Of a DNA stretch of 64,000 nt, positions 26,501-36,147 are shown one piece after another (the first letter of the stretch is position 1; the number at the start of each line of letters is the position of its first letter). Where the stretch lies: assembly GCA_964488865.1 (NCBI GenBank), contig CAZAWR010000032.1, positions 1-64,000 of the forward strand, given 5' to 3'. Position numbers and translations under genes: made by a program. The stretch comes from MWCO01 sp964488865 (lineage in GTDB: Bacteria > Myxococcota_A > Polyangia > Polyangiales > Polyangiaceae). The notes under the pieces are model-generated. The model saw only the letters and a list, made by a program, of their open reading frames with translations. It did no database searches and was not told where the DNA came from.

Positions 26501-28122
26501 AAGGAAGGCTCGGAAGGGGGATAGGACCCGGGAGACACGCTGCCTTCCATCAGGAAAGCTTCGTCCGCAGGCACCGCGGCTGGGGCAAACGAACGCGGCG
26601 GGATCGACGCAGGGGGAGGAGGGGGAGCCGATGACACTGGCTCGTAGCGCTGCTCTTCCTGCTCCTGCGCCTCAGCCTCGAGGTCCACGCCCCGTCCCCA
26701 CCCGTCGGTGCTCAGCACCTGCTGAATGAAGGAGTTGCGCAGGCCCGGAGGAGGCTGGGAGAGGTCGACTTCGCGCGGCGGAGTCACCATGCCGCCACGC
26801 GCATCCATGATGATCTGCACACGCGGCCGGTCCGTGGGCGCCCCCATGTCCCGCCCCGCCACGACCTCGGCCGTCTCCCCCGTGGACAACCGCACGAGCG
26901 TGCCGACCGGAAACAGGCCGAGCGCGGCCACGAGCATCCGCAACACGGTCTTGTCCGCGGGGTGCTCGGACTCGCGGAAGATGCGCGCGATGGCGACGTC
27001 CGGCGCAGGAGGCGGCAAGCCCGGCTCGGGCGTGACCAGGTCGTTGAACCGCCGGGCGATGGCGATCATGCGTGCATGCACGGTCGGCTCCCGAAGCCCA
27101 CCGTAAAGCGGTCCCAGGTACATGCCACGACGAAGCCACAAGGACTCGTACGTGACCACGGTGCGCGCGACCGTGGGCTCGTTGACTCGGCCCAGGGCGG
27201 TGAGCACAGCGGCGGCTCCCGCAGGCTGGCGGTCCTCCGCGTCCTCGCTGAGCCGCGGCACCACGCCGGGCAGCCCGCCGGTGAACTGCCCGATGGCGCG
27301 CGGACGCGCCACGTCGTGCATCAGCGCCGCCATCGCGACCTGACAAAGCAAGGAGCGGTTCGACGTGATCTGGCGGGCAGCGGCCACGGAGAGAATGGCT
27401 GTGTTGACTGCGCGCCCGGCGTCGTCGAAGTTCTGGTTCCGAACCTCGGTGACGCCAAGGAACGCGGGCGTCTTGCCTTCGGACAGGTCGACGAGATTCT
27501 GGGCGATGCGCTTGATCTTGGGGGGAAGAACGTACTGACCGCGCCGCAGGTCGTCGAAGAACCGTCGCATCACCACAACCGCCGAGGCGTAGGTACGGAC
27601 GACCTTCTGCTCGAGCGTCATGGGCTCGATGTCCACGCCACGCAGACGGGCGGACGCGGACACGGCGCGAAGGCGGATCTTTCGCGTGGGGGATTCGAAG
27701 GAGTCGGTTCGTCGTCCCCGCTGCGCCTCGGAGAGCGCGTCGGAGAAGGCTTTGAGCTCCTTCATGGTGATGTCGCGAGCGATGGCCAGCTCGGCGCCGC
27801 CACACCAGGAAAGGATTTCGCCAAGGTCCAGAGCTGCGTCGTACGCGCTGCGTGACCCCTTGAGGATCTGGCCGCCGACGAGCACCACCTTGCTGGCGAA
27901 CAGCACGGTCAGATGAGTTCCCGCGTGCAAACCGTACTCGACCACGAGCTTGTGCGTCTGCTCGAGCTGCCTCGCGAACGCCTCGTTGTCCGAATCGTGC
28001 AGGCGCGTGAGGCGGACGAGCCTGTGCAGCGCGACGATGACGTCCTCGCCCATGTCGCGCGCATGAGCACTGCGTACGCGATCGCCCGCATCGTTGGTGA
28101 CGATGTCGATCCCGGCGGTCAC
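23512..28122 (-). CDS. HD-like/PATAN (DUF4388) x2/TPR regulatory protein
   Basis: A 1536-residue multidomain protein. Residues about 1-440 look like a degenerate HD-GYP-type region (ALMHDVARPRA keeps HD, but no GYP box is seen). A Pro/Glu-rich linker leads to two PATAN/DUF4388 units (about 655-860 and 1000-1200), each with a QGDLAKTPLVHVLVYVLD or GKLGGTPLIHVLTYMLD start and helical segments such as LLGDYLVRN. A proline-rich spacer precedes TPR-like helices (about 1410-1536). GTG 28122 overlaps the kinase stop codon (GTGA), so it is translationally coupled to the kinase and is a plausible substrate or output partner. Confidence 0.8.
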   Translation of the reverse strand: MTAGIDIVTNDAGDRVRSAHARDMGEDVIVALHRLVRLTRLHDSDNEAFARQLEQTHKLVVEYGLHAGTHLTVLFASKVVLVGGQILKGSRSAYDAALDLGEILSWCGGAELAIARDITMKELKAFSDALSEAQRGRRTDSFESPTRKIRLRAVSASARLRGVDIEPMTLEQKVVRTYASAVVVMRRFFDDLRRGQYVLPPKIKRIAQNLVDLSEGKTPAFLGVTEVRNQNFDDAGRAVNTAILSVAAARQITSNRSLLCQVAMAALMHDVARPRAIGQFTGGLPGVVPRLSEDAEDRQPAGAAAVLTALGRVNEPTVARTVVTYESLWLRRGMYLGPLYGGLREPTVHARMIAIARRFNDLVTPEPGLPPPAPDVAIARIFRESEHPADKTVLRMLVAALGLFPVGTLVRLSTGETAEVVAGRDMGAPTDRPRVQIIMDARGGMVTPPREVDLSQPPPGLRNSFIQQVLSTDGWGRGVDLEAEAQEQEEQRYEPVSSAPPPPPASIPPRSFAPAAVPADEAFLMEGSVSPGSYPPSEPSFEDSGQSALSNSASRSLGWHDAPPPVTRPVRDDPLRQTVPASLKARQAMPTAPPPTARARPQPPPEPQDEDERTLYEPSPYGEQNEAVPEEEADEDEAGTIFFQRGSAPPEVTGAKLREQAGIPPTAQGDLAKTPLVHVLVYVLDRELSGSMVVLDPEGREHCVFFDRGAPAKVRTEHPVAMLGEELIAARMLPPAALDAMVRAAQEHTSLLGDYLVRNRLVTRVAVDQALRSQVIHRLEWLAKLPGETRYEFYRDQNLLASWGGDMTPCEPLGAILCAMRSWNDHDRIISNLMRLKENPIRLHPKAALEGIVLTPEEDRVVSIIRTREVSLLELYGNSLSADRGISAFLYMLFATRQLQIPGQDRAPMRSTLQGRPAVPLSDSQRAPLIAHVDPTVTNAPDQDDDELSYESYPSLATSPSAVAQAVITDMKAAISFRPDAPPEPGQASDESIVPAGLEPTARGKLGGTPLIHVLTYMLDHQATGTVVFQEPDGVQHVAYFENGAAAKMRTGRPMAQLGELLVAAGQLSPDQVDLAVSTAQEIGALLGEYLIVDNLSSRGAVIHALESQVTAKIVGLANLPEDARYAYYRGTNLLATWAGDDLFPANALSVILAVARAWQDRRRIRGALHKIVDQELRLHAECDLARLATTDGEVAVLNAIVAGGLTLRDLHGQRLARQDDVNSLVYALAITRQFQFRKQQKPPMRFVGARRSQLDPPVSARPSRPPPSDPPSTSGMRVSFVPAQTFGASPASQQAPPSSERSPVSLPYPAAAALRPEPTNERSPVPPSYGAAPSSQPVQPVSQRFQQTQAQVANPLPVPRPPPLRASRPSWPGLDAQQDPAPASAPASTPPSSVRRTPTVPASPPASDEDKQRAAADFLAAQEALKRGDLARAERLARQAAEYNPDAEDHAALIAWIRASSPRPNALGESIAALTNLLRRHPRCELALLYRSKLFRRAGKVDPALSDLDQLLAINPDHREAQAEARLLRAKQRSR

Positions 28123-30947
28123 GAGGCACCTCCCCTGCCGGCCGCCGCCCGGGCTTCGATCTGCGCTGCCGCGGCAGTGGCACGGCTGCGGGTGTCATCG
28201 GAGGTGGCCCACCGGGACTGGGCCACCTGAACGAGCTCCTGCGCGACCCGCATCGACGCCGAAGCCGCGCCCAGGGCATCGATGGCCGCGGCACGTGTCG
28301 TCTCGCGCGACTCGTTGGTGAACAGGCCGCCCTTCTTCGCCGTCTCGAGCGCCAGCGCCTCACCTCGATCGGGTGCCAGCAAGATGACGGTGGCAAATAG
28401 CTCCCGACGCTCCTCGGGAACGAGGTCCCCGAAGTTCGACGCGTTGATTCGCCGGGTGACCGCCGGCAATGTCTTCTTCAAACCGTGCCTGGCGATGGCG
28501 CGCAAGGAGGCGATGCGAACGCCGACGGACTTGTCATTGATGAGGGCGGTGAGTTCTTCCTCGACGGCTTCTGGGGTGCGAGCCGAGAGGATCTTGGCCT
28601 CGATGCGGACCGCGATGTCGTTGCTCTTGGTGAGCACGGCAATGGCCTCGCGCGCCGCCGGGGTCTGGATGCGGTTCAACAGCTCGAGCAGCGGGAACAA
28701 GACGACGGGGTCGAGACCCGGAATGGCCTCCGCCAGGGTCTCTTCGTGGCCCTTGAGCGTACGCTCAATGAACTGCAGGAGGGTGCTTCGAACGGCGGCG
28801 GGCAAGCTTCGCTGCAAGGCCGCGAGCACGACCGGCAGCTCGTTGGCCGAGAGGTGCACGAGGATGGTGTCAAGCGCATCCGCCAGGTCCGGCTCCGCGA
28901 TGATGCGGTCCAAGAAGATGCGGAGAGTATCCCCACCAAACATCGAGTCCGTCAGCTCACCCACGGCGCCGCGAAGGCTGGCGTCATGGTTGTTCGAACG
29001 CAGCTTGCCGGCCAGCGTTCTGTGCAGCTCCACGGCCACGCGCAGACGCCCTGCCACGACCAGGTCCGATGCCGACTTGCGCAGCGACCCGAAAACGATC
29101 TGGGAGTCCCCCACCTGCAGGGTCTCCTTCAGACCGTCGACCACCACGTCCACGTAGCGCTCGGTCCATTGCTCACGGGAGATCTCGAGCTGGGGGGCAA
29201 ACGCGAGTTGCATGGGCTGATCGATCGCCATCGGCGAGACCCCCGCCCCCTGGCCGAGCGCGTTGCGATCCGTCGAGACGGCCATGGCCTTGGCCTCGAT
29301 GAGGTTGAGCCTGGCTTCGGACGCCTTGGCCGCGAGGTCCTCGAGCTCGTCCGCCTCGTCCACGAAAGCCTCGCGCTGCCCCGCGTCGCCGTCCGTGAAC
29401 GGGTCCGTGGTCTCGAACGTCACGTGGGCCAACCCGCGGTCCCAGAAAGCCGACACGAGGTCATCCTCGGGAGGGAGGTCCTGCCCCGGGTCGATCATCA
29501 TCAACGCGATCGTCGCGCGGAATTCGTCGAACTGCAGGCCCGGAAGCATCGCGAAGGTGCGCATGCCCGCCGCGAACATGTTGTACGGGATGGTGTCGAA
29601 CGGCGCCCCCGGCTCCCACACGGTCTGGTTCAGCACCAGGAAGGAGTACGGCCTGATCTTGAGCTGCACCACCTTGGGGTTGCGATTCAACGCGGCCACG
29701 AAGGCCTCGAAGCTCGTCCTCATCGCCCGCTCGGTCGCAGGATGCTCCAACCCGAGCTGGCGAACCGTCGGAAGGAGCCTCTCGACGTGCTTGAACAGGT
29801 CGCGAGCCTCCTGGACGCGAGGATCGTCCTCATCCGCCGTCTCCTCCACCACCGCCGCAGGAGGCATCGAAGGGCGACGAGACGCCACGGCCTGCGCCGG
29901 CAGGGACTGGGACTGTCGGGGCGAGAACGCAGGAGCCTGAGGGGCAGCGACGGCCGCGGGCGAGGCGCCAGCCCTCGACGCAGGCGCGCGCGGCACAGGC
30001 GCCACATCACGCGGCGAAGGCATCCGAACCTGCACAGCAGGCGCTTGCCCCTCCACCAACGCCAGGGTCCGATCCACGTCCTCGCGCATCTCCTTCGCGT
30101 CCGCGTGACGGTTGCGACGGTCCCACGCGAGAGCCTTGTCGATGAGCTTGATGACCTCGACGGGCAGGTTCGGGTCCACGCGGGCAACGGACGGAACAGG
30201 CGTGGTGGCCGCGAGGATGAGCGCCTCGTTCTCCGTGCGAGCGTTGTGGATGCGCTGCCCCGTGATGAGCGCGTGCAGGATCGCCCCGATGGAGAACAGG
30301 TCTGCGCGACCGTCGAGCTGATCGACGAGCCCCATCGCCTGCTCCGGCGACATGTAGTACGGCGTGCCGAGCGCCGTCCCCGTGCGCGTCTTCTCCGTGG
30401 TGGCGTCGCGCAACTGGGCAACGCCGAAGTCCAAGATCTTCACACGCCCATCCTCGGTCAAGAAGATGTTCGGTGGCTTAATGTCGCGGTGAATGACGCT
30501 CGCGCCATGGCAGGCCGCCAAACAGTCGAGCACCGGAATCGCAATGCGAAACGCCTCGGGGATCGGCATCCGCTTGCTCAGCTTCTTCCACCGCTTCGAC
30601 AGGGTCTGACCGATCAGCAGCTCCATGATCAAGAACGGAGCGCCGTCGTCCGTCTGATCATCGTCGAGCACCGCGACCACGCCAGGGTGGTTCACGGAGT
30701 TCGCAACGTACCCTTCCCTCAGGAACCGGTCGCGGATGCCGGTCTCGTTCGCGAGGGAGGTGTGCAGGATCTTGAGCGCCGCGGTCTGACCGTTGCGGTG
30801 GGTGGCTGCGTACACCGAAGCCATGCCGCCCGACCCCACGAGCGAGTCGACACGCCACTTGCCACGGATGACGCTGCCCACGCGAGACGCAGGATCGACA
30901 TCTCCCGAGCTGCCTTGGGGTTCCGCTCTCTTTCGTGGTTCGGCCAC
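28119..30947 (-). CDS. Ser/Thr protein kinase with C-terminal HEAT-like repeats
   Basis: A 942-residue bacterial Hanks-type kinase. The kinase domain spans about 28-295: glycine loop VGSGGMASVYAA, lysine in AALKIL, catalytic loop HRDIKPPN, DFG, and SPE in GTPYYMSPEQAMG. A long Pro/Ala linker follows (about 300-380). The remaining ~550 residues are helical, with HEAT-like units toward the end (LTALINDKSVGVRIASLRAI). No transmembrane helix is apparent, so it is cytoplasmic. The stop codon overlaps the start of the PATAN regulator gene. Myxobacteria carry many such kinases; the target here is inferred from coupling only. Confidence 0.9.
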   Translation of the reverse strand: MAEPRKRAEPQGSSGDVDPASRVGSVIRGKWRVDSLVGSGGMASVYAATHRNGQTAALKILHTSLANETGIRDRFLREGYVANSVNHPGVVAVLDDDQTDDGAPFLIMELLIGQTLSKRWKKLSKRMPIPEAFRIAIPVLDCLAACHGASVIHRDIKPPNIFLTEDGRVKILDFGVAQLRDATTEKTRTGTALGTPYYMSPEQAMGLVDQLDGRADLFSIGAILHALITGQRIHNARTENEALILAATTPVPSVARVDPNLPVEVIKLIDKALAWDRRNRHADAKEMREDVDRTLALVEGQAPAVQVRMPSPRDVAPVPRAPASRAGASPAAVAAPQAPAFSPRQSQSLPAQAVASRRPSMPPAAVVEETADEDDPRVQEARDLFKHVERLLPTVRQLGLEHPATERAMRTSFEAFVAALNRNPKVVQLKIRPYSFLVLNQTVWEPGAPFDTIPYNMFAAGMRTFAMLPGLQFDEFRATIALMMIDPGQDLPPEDDLVSAFWDRGLAHVTFETTDPFTDGDAGQREAFVDEADELEDLAAKASEARLNLIEAKAMAVSTDRNALGQGAGVSPMAIDQPMQLAFAPQLEISREQWTERYVDVVVDGLKETLQVGDSQIVFGSLRKSASDLVVAGRLRVAVELHRTLAGKLRSNNHDASLRGAVGELTDSMFGGDTLRIFLDRIIAEPDLADALDTILVHLSANELPVVLAALQRSLPAAVRSTLLQFIERTLKGHEETLAEAIPGLDPVVLFPLLELLNRIQTPAAREAIAVLTKSNDIAVRIEAKILSARTPEAVEEELTALINDKSVGVRIASLRAIARHGLKKTLPAVTRRINASNFGDLVPEERRELFATVILLAPDRGEALALETAKKGGLFTNESRETTRAAAIDALGAASASMRVAQELVQVAQSRWATSDDTRSRATAAAAQIEARAAAGRGGAS

Positions 30948-31207
30948 CGGTGTTCTGCGTCCCGTCGACGTTACGTTCAGACTACGTTGAACCTCTTTCC
31001 CGGCCCCGGGTCAAGTCCGAGTTCCGCCGGAGGAGGTTGTCCAGCCACCGTCCAGGACTGGGCGAGCCAAGAAAGTGACGTAGGCGCCGAAAATGCACGC
31101 TCGACCTTGATTCGCCGGACGCGGATATGTATCCGGTTACGCATTCCCGCGCGGGCCGGCCCCGCCTCGTTGCCTTCCGCCTGCCTTCCTCCTATGTACC
31201 GCCCGCG

Positions 31208-33733
31208 ATGCCGCGAATCGAAGTTCACAAGTTCGGCGGGACCAGCGTCGGGGACGCCCGGAGGATCGCCTCCGTAGCCCACCTGATGGTCGCCGCCGCC
31301 AAGCGAGGTCCCCTCGTCGTCGTCTCCTCCGCCATGTCCGGCGTGACGGACGCCCTGTCCGACGCGGCCGCGGCTGCAGCCGCAGGGGATCGAGGCAAGG
31401 CCCTGGTGATCCTGTCGGACTTGCTCGAGCAGCACGAGCGCACCCTCGACACCCTCGCCCCCCAAAACGCCGACGACGCCCGCACCGAGCTGCGCGACCT
31501 CACCACCCAGGTCACGGACGTGCTGCGTGCGGTCGCTCACCTTCGCCTGCTCCACCCCCAAACCCGTGACCTCGTCCTCTCCCTCGGGGAGAAGCTCGCC
31601 GTCCGGCTACTCACCGCGGTCATGCGTCGGGAGGGCGCCCGCGCCTTGTGGGTCGATGGCGACACCCTCGTGGACACGGACGACTCCTTTGGCGAAGCGA
31701 GCCCCCTGCCCGGTGTCACCGACCGCGGCATTGCAGCCCTTCTTCAGCCCTTGCTCGACGACGGCCAGGTTCCGGTGGTGACGGGCTTCGTCGGCCGTGC
31801 CCCCGACGGCTCCACCACCACGTTGGGCCGCGGCGGATCTGACTACAGCGCCACCATCGTGGCCGCTGCCCTCGGTGCCGACGAAGTCACCATCTGGACC
31901 GACGTGGACGGCGTGCACACCGCCGACCCGCGCGTGGTGCCCGACGCGCATCTGCTGCGCCAGCTCAACTACCGGGAAGCCGCCGAGCTCTCGTTCTACG
32001 GCGCCAAGATCCTGCACCCAAGGACGATCCTCCCCGTCACGCGACGCGCCATCCCCGTGCGCATCCGCAACTCCTTCCAACCCGATCTGGAAGGCACTTG
32101 GATCGACTCGCGGTTCACCCCCGGCTCCCACCCGGTCAAGGCCATCAGCGCCATCCGCGAGCAGGCCCTCGTCTCCGTCGAAGGCAAAGGCATGGCCGGC
32201 ATCCCCGGCGTCGCCGCCCGCATCTTCGGCGCCCTCGCCGAACGCGGCATCAGCATCACCATGATCAGCCAGTCCAGCTCCGAGTCCTCCGTCTGCTTCG
32301 CCGTCCGCGACCGGGACGCCGAGGCCGCCGAGCTGGCCCTCAAGCGCGCCTTCCGAAATGCCATCACCTCCGGCGACGTCGACGAGATCGTCGTCCAGCG
32401 ACACGTCGGACTCATCGCCGCCGTGGGCCTCGGCATGGCCCAGACCCCGGGCGTCGCGGCAAGACTCTTCGGCGCCCTCGGACGCCGACGCGTCAACGTC
32501 CTCGCCATCGCCCAAGGGTCTTCCGAGCTCAACATCTCCCTCGCCGTCGAGCAGCGACAGGTCGACGAGGCCTTGCGCGCCATCCACGAGCAGTTCGAAC
32601 TACACCGTCGCGACACGGGGGAGGACACCACGGGCCGGCTGGACATCCTGCTGCTCGGCTGCGGGAGCATCGGCCGGGCCCTGTGCGAGATGGTCCTGGA
32701 GCGACGCTCCCACGTGTTCGAGCGCTTTCGCCTCGAGCCTCGCATCGTGGCCCTCTGTGACCGAAGCGGCTTCCTCTTCCGGCCCAATGGCATCCCCATG
32801 GACGAGCTGCGCGGCCTGCTCGCCGCCAAGAAGAACGGGGTTCCCCTGCGCGACCACCCAGGCGCGACCGCGTCCCACGACCCCGCCGACATGCTGCGTG
32901 AAGCCCTTCAATTCCGGCTCGCTCGCCCCATCCTCGTCGACGTGTCCGACTCCGATGCGTCCGCCGACATCATGCGCGAGGCCTTCCGGCTCGGCTGCGA
33001 CGTCGCCACCGCGAACAAGAAACCGCTCGCCGGGTCCTTCGATTCCTATCGCGCCCTTCGCGCCGAGGCTTCCTCGCTCGGACGCGTGCTCAAGGCCGAA
33101 GCCACCGTCGGCGCAGGACTGCCGGTGATGGACACGCTCGAGACCATGGTGGGCTCGGGTGATCAGCTACGGCGCGCGCAGGGATGCCTCTCGGGAACCC
33201 TCGCGTTCGTGCTCTCGAAGCTCGAAGCTGGCGTGCCCCTGTCCGCGGCCGTGGAAGCTGCCATGCAAGCGGGCTACACCGAACCCGATCCCATGATCGA
33301 CCTGTGCGGCGCTGACGTCGGGCGAAAAGCCGTCATCCTCGGGCGCGTCTCGGGCCTGATCGACGGCGACGTGCCGGTACAGCTCACGGGCATGGTCGAC
33401 ACCTCCTGGGTCGGCTTGCCGCTGGAAACGTGGCGGCAGCGCGTACGCGATCTGGATGACGTGATGCGGACGCGGGTGGACAACGCGCGAGCGCAGGGCA
33501 AGGTGTTGCGCTTCGTGGCGACCGTGGAGGCAGGGCGGATCGACGTGGGCCTGATCGAGGTCGAAGCGGATTCGGCCCTCGGCATGCTACGAGGCACGGA
33601 CAACATGATCGTGTTCCATTCGGAGCGCTACGACGATCGCCCGCTGGTGGTCTCGGGCCCCGGTGCGGGTGTTGACGTGACGGCCATGGGCGTGATGGGT
33701 GACATTCTTCGAATCGCGGCAGAGCGGAGGTAG
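31208..33733 (+). CDS. thrA: Bifunctional aspartokinase/homoserine dehydrogenase
   Basis: An 841-residue fusion catalysing two steps of the aspartate pathway: aspartate to aspartyl phosphate, and aspartate semialdehyde to homoserine. The aspartokinase domain starts KFGGTSVGD and includes TTLGRGGSDYSA. Two ACT regulatory domains (about 325-470; ISAIREQALVSVEGKG, GLIAAVGLGMAQTPG) suggest threonine feedback control. The homoserine dehydrogenase domain begins with the Rossmann motif LLGCGSIG (about 481-488) and contains ANKKPLAG and GAGLPV. ATG 31208 is chosen for the family N-terminus; no strong ribosome site is seen. First gene of the compact thr operon. Confidence 0.96.
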   Translation: MPRIEVHKFGGTSVGDARRIASVAHLMVAAAKRGPLVVVSSAMSGVTDALSDAAAAAAAGDRGKALVILSDLLEQHERTLDTLAPQNADDARTELRDLTTQVTDVLRAVAHLRLLHPQTRDLVLSLGEKLAVRLLTAVMRREGARALWVDGDTLVDTDDSFGEASPLPGVTDRGIAALLQPLLDDGQVPVVTGFVGRAPDGSTTTLGRGGSDYSATIVAAALGADEVTIWTDVDGVHTADPRVVPDAHLLRQLNYREAAELSFYGAKILHPRTILPVTRRAIPVRIRNSFQPDLEGTWIDSRFTPGSHPVKAISAIREQALVSVEGKGMAGIPGVAARIFGALAERGISITMISQSSSESSVCFAVRDRDAEAAELALKRAFRNAITSGDVDEIVVQRHVGLIAAVGLGMAQTPGVAARLFGALGRRRVNVLAIAQGSSELNISLAVEQRQVDEALRAIHEQFELHRRDTGEDTTGRLDILLLGCGSIGRALCEMVLERRSHVFERFRLEPRIVALCDRSGFLFRPNGIPMDELRGLLAAKKNGVPLRDHPGATASHDPADMLREALQFRLARPILVDVSDSDASADIMREAFRLGCDVATANKKPLAGSFDSYRALRAEASSLGRVLKAEATVGAGLPVMDTLETMVGSGDQLRRAQGCLSGTLAFVLSKLEAGVPLSAAVEAAMQAGYTEPDPMIDLCGADVGRKAVILGRVSGLIDGDVPVQLTGMVDTSWVGLPLETWRQRVRDLDDVMRTRVDNARAQGKVLRFVATVEAGRIDVGLIEVEADSALGMLRGTDNMIVFHSERYDDRPLVVSGPGAGVDVTAMGVMGDILRIAAERR

Positions 33734-33737
33734 GAAC

Positions 33738-34676
33738 ATGGCACCCTCGAGCCTTGGCGAAGTGAAAGCATACGCACCGGCGACGGTCTCCAACCTGGGC
33801 CCTGGCTTCGACGTGCTGGGCCTTGCCATTCGCGCCCCGGGAGACACCGTGACCGCGCGCATGAGCCCGAACCCCGGCGTGACGATTCGTCGGATCGAAG
33901 GGGATGGCGGCAAGCTGCCCACTGACGCACGCAAGAACACCGCGGGCATCGCCGCAGCCGCCGTGCTGCGATGCGCCGGCGTGGACGTCGGCGTCGAGCT
34001 CGACCTCGCGAAGGGAATGCCCATTGGATCGGGGCTCGGATCGTCGGCGGCCAGCGCCGTCGCCGCGGCGTTCGCCGTCAACCTCCTCGTCGGCTCACCG
34101 TTGCGCAAGCACCAGCTCATCGAGCCCTGCCTCGAGGCCGAAGCCACGGTCGCAGGACGACACGCGGACAACGTGGCACCCTGCCTGCTCGGAGGCATGG
34201 TGCTGGTCCGCAGCGTCGACCCCCTCGACGTCGTGCGGCTCCCCGTCCCCGAAGGACTGATGATCGTGGTCTGCTCGCCCGCCTTCGAGCTGGAAACACG
34301 CGGCGCACGCGCGGCCCTACCCGAGCAAGTCCCCCTCCGCTCCCTCGTGCACAACTCCGCCAACCTCGCCGGACTCGTCAGTGCTCTCTATACTGGCGAC
34401 ATCGACCTGCTCGGCCGCTGCATCGTCGACGATGTCGTCACGCCCGTCCGCGCGAGGCTCATTCCGGGCGGGTCCGAGGTCATGCAAGCCGCTCGCGGCG
34501 CGGGTGCCCTCGCGTCCTCCATCTCCGGCGCAGGCCCCTCGATCTTCGCCCTCTGCCACTCCACCCCCGCGGCCCAGCGCGTCGGGGAGGCCATGAAACA
34601 AGCCTTCGCCCGCGCCGGTCTCGACGCCACCACCCACGTCTCCCCCCTCGATTGCCCAGGAGTGCGACGCCCATGA
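33738..34676 (+). CDS. thrB: Homoserine kinase
   Basis: A 312-residue GHMP-family kinase that phosphorylates homoserine. It begins VKAYAPATVSNLGPGFDVLG and has the GHMP phosphate-binding motif PIGSGLGSSAAS (about 95-106). SGAGPSIFAL near the C-terminus is the conserved third motif. Start ATG 33738 lies four bases after the thrA stop codon and follows GGAGG. The stop TGA overlaps the thrC start ATG. It functions in threonine synthesis between ThrA and ThrC. Confidence 0.96.
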   Translation: MAPSSLGEVKAYAPATVSNLGPGFDVLGLAIRAPGDTVTARMSPNPGVTIRRIEGDGGKLPTDARKNTAGIAAAAVLRCAGVDVGVELDLAKGMPIGSGLGSSAASAVAAAFAVNLLVGSPLRKHQLIEPCLEAEATVAGRHADNVAPCLLGGMVLVRSVDPLDVVRLPVPEGLMIVVCSPAFELETRGARAALPEQVPLRSLVHNSANLAGLVSALYTGDIDLLGRCIVDDVVTPVRARLIPGGSEVMQAARGAGALASSISGAGPSIFALCHSTPAAQRVGEAMKQAFARAGLDATTHVSPLDCPGVRRP

Positions 34677-35953
34677 ACGATGTCCCCTGGAAGCTGGTCT
34701 GTGTCGATTGCGGCGCCACCTACCCCGGCCTCGACCCCCGCTACCGCTGCGACTGCTTCGGCACCCTCGACGTGGTGCACGACTTCCGTCGTGTCCGCCT
34801 GCCCTCGCTCAACGTCCTCGACGCGCGCCTCGCGTCCAAGAGCGCGATCGACCGCTCCGGCGTGTGGCGTTTCCGCGAGTTCATCCTGCCCCTCGCCCCC
34901 GAGCACATCGTCACCAGGCGCGAAGGCAACACGAACCTGTACGACGCGCCTTCCGTCGCACGCTACGCAGGGGTCGACCAGCTTCTGCTGAAACACGAGG
35001 GCGAGAACCCGACGGCATCCTTCAAGGACCGCGGCATGACCGCTGGCGTGAGCGTGGCACGGCAGCTCGGCATGACGCGCGTGGCCTGCGCTTCCACGGG
35101 CAACACGTCGGCGTCGATGGCGTCCTACGCGGCCGTGGCGGGCATGCGCGCTTACGTGTTCATTCCCGAAGGCCACATCGCCTACGGCAAGCTGAGCCAG
35201 GCCTTGGCGTACGGGGCGAAGACGATCCAGATCGCGGGGGACTTCGACGCCGCCATGGACCTGGTGGAGGACCTCTGCGACAGCGAGGGAATTTACCTGC
35301 TCAACTCGCTGAACCCGTTCCGCATCGAAGGACAGAAGGCGATCGGGTGGGAGCTGATGCAAGACCTGGACTGGGAGGTGCCCGACTGGCTCGTGCTGCC
35401 CGGCGGAAACCTCGGCAACAGCTCCGCGATCTACAAGGCGCTGCAGGAGATGTACGACCTCGGCCTGCTCTCGCGGATCCCTCGCTTCGCCGTCATCCAA
35501 GCCGAAGGCGCGAGCCCCTTGTACAAGGCGTTCCTGACCGGCGAGGCCCTCGTCCCTGTCCCCAACGCCCACACCCTCGCCACCGCCATCAAGATCGGCA
35601 ACCCCGTTTCTTGGAAGAAGAGCCTGCGAGGTGTGCACGCCACCAACGGCGTCGTCGAAGAGGTGAGCGACCAGGAGATCATGGACGCCAAGGCGCACGT
35701 GGACGCGGCAGGCATCGGTGCGGAGCCGGCGTCGTGTGCGACCGTCGCGGGGCTGAAGAAGCTGGTCGAGGGCGGTGTGATTCGAAAGGGAGAGCGCGTG
35801 TGCGGGATTCTGACGGGTCACGTGCTCAAGGATCCCGATGCGGTGGTGGGGTATCACAAGGGGACGCTGCCGGGGATCGTGTCGCACTTCGCGAACGCGC
35901 CGGTATCCGTGGACGCCACGCTCGAGGCGGTGAAAAAGGCGCTCGAGAGCTGA
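34673..35953 (+). CDS. thrC: Threonine synthase
   Basis: A 426-residue PLP-dependent enzyme making threonine from O-phosphohomoserine. An N-terminal zinc-ribbon-like segment (CVDCGATYPGLDPRYRCDC) precedes the catalytic fold. The PLP lysine lies in ENPTASFKDRGM, and the phosphate-binding motif is STGNTSASMASYAA. ATG 34673 overlaps the thrB stop codon (ATGA), the tightest form of coupling. The end of the gene is followed by 194 bases without a coding feature. It completes the thrABC operon, so all threonine-specific steps are encoded contiguously. Confidence 0.96.
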   Translation: MNDVPWKLVCVDCGATYPGLDPRYRCDCFGTLDVVHDFRRVRLPSLNVLDARLASKSAIDRSGVWRFREFILPLAPEHIVTRREGNTNLYDAPSVARYAGVDQLLLKHEGENPTASFKDRGMTAGVSVARQLGMTRVACASTGNTSASMASYAAVAGMRAYVFIPEGHIAYGKLSQALAYGAKTIQIAGDFDAAMDLVEDLCDSEGIYLLNSLNPFRIEGQKAIGWELMQDLDWEVPDWLVLPGGNLGNSSAIYKALQEMYDLGLLSRIPRFAVIQAEGASPLYKAFLTGEALVPVPNAHTLATAIKIGNPVSWKKSLRGVHATNGVVEEVSDQEIMDAKAHVDAAGIGAEPASCATVAGLKKLVEGGVIRKGERVCGILTGHVLKDPDAVVGYHKGTLPGIVSHFANAPVSVDATLEAVKKALES

Positions 35954-36147
35954 GGGCGCAGGATCGGTTCATCGCCGCGATCACGGAGCCACCGGCGATC
36001 GACCTGCGCCATCTGTCCGAGGTGCGACGGAAAACCCGACCCCCGCAAGACTCACTGCGATTGATGCTGTAGGCGTCGAAGTATCGCTCCACGGGATGAT
36101 GCGGTGGGGGCACATCATCGGCTCGACCGCAAAACCGTCGATGCCCC

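Noticed and set aside
23458..26634. Very long open frame on the plus strand opposite the PATAN regulator
   Set aside because: It is antisense to a gene with recognisable domains, and its product is dominated by Arg/His/Gly as expected for high-GC shadow frames.
10740..31205. Shared YIGGRQAEG-like words at about 10740-10770 and 31165-31200
   Set aside because: The nucleotide match is short and imperfect; it may be a third repeat type but two weak copies are not enough.
28485..31277. 930-codon open frame opposite the kinase
   Set aside because: Its translation is a composition-biased mirror of the kinase gene without motifs.
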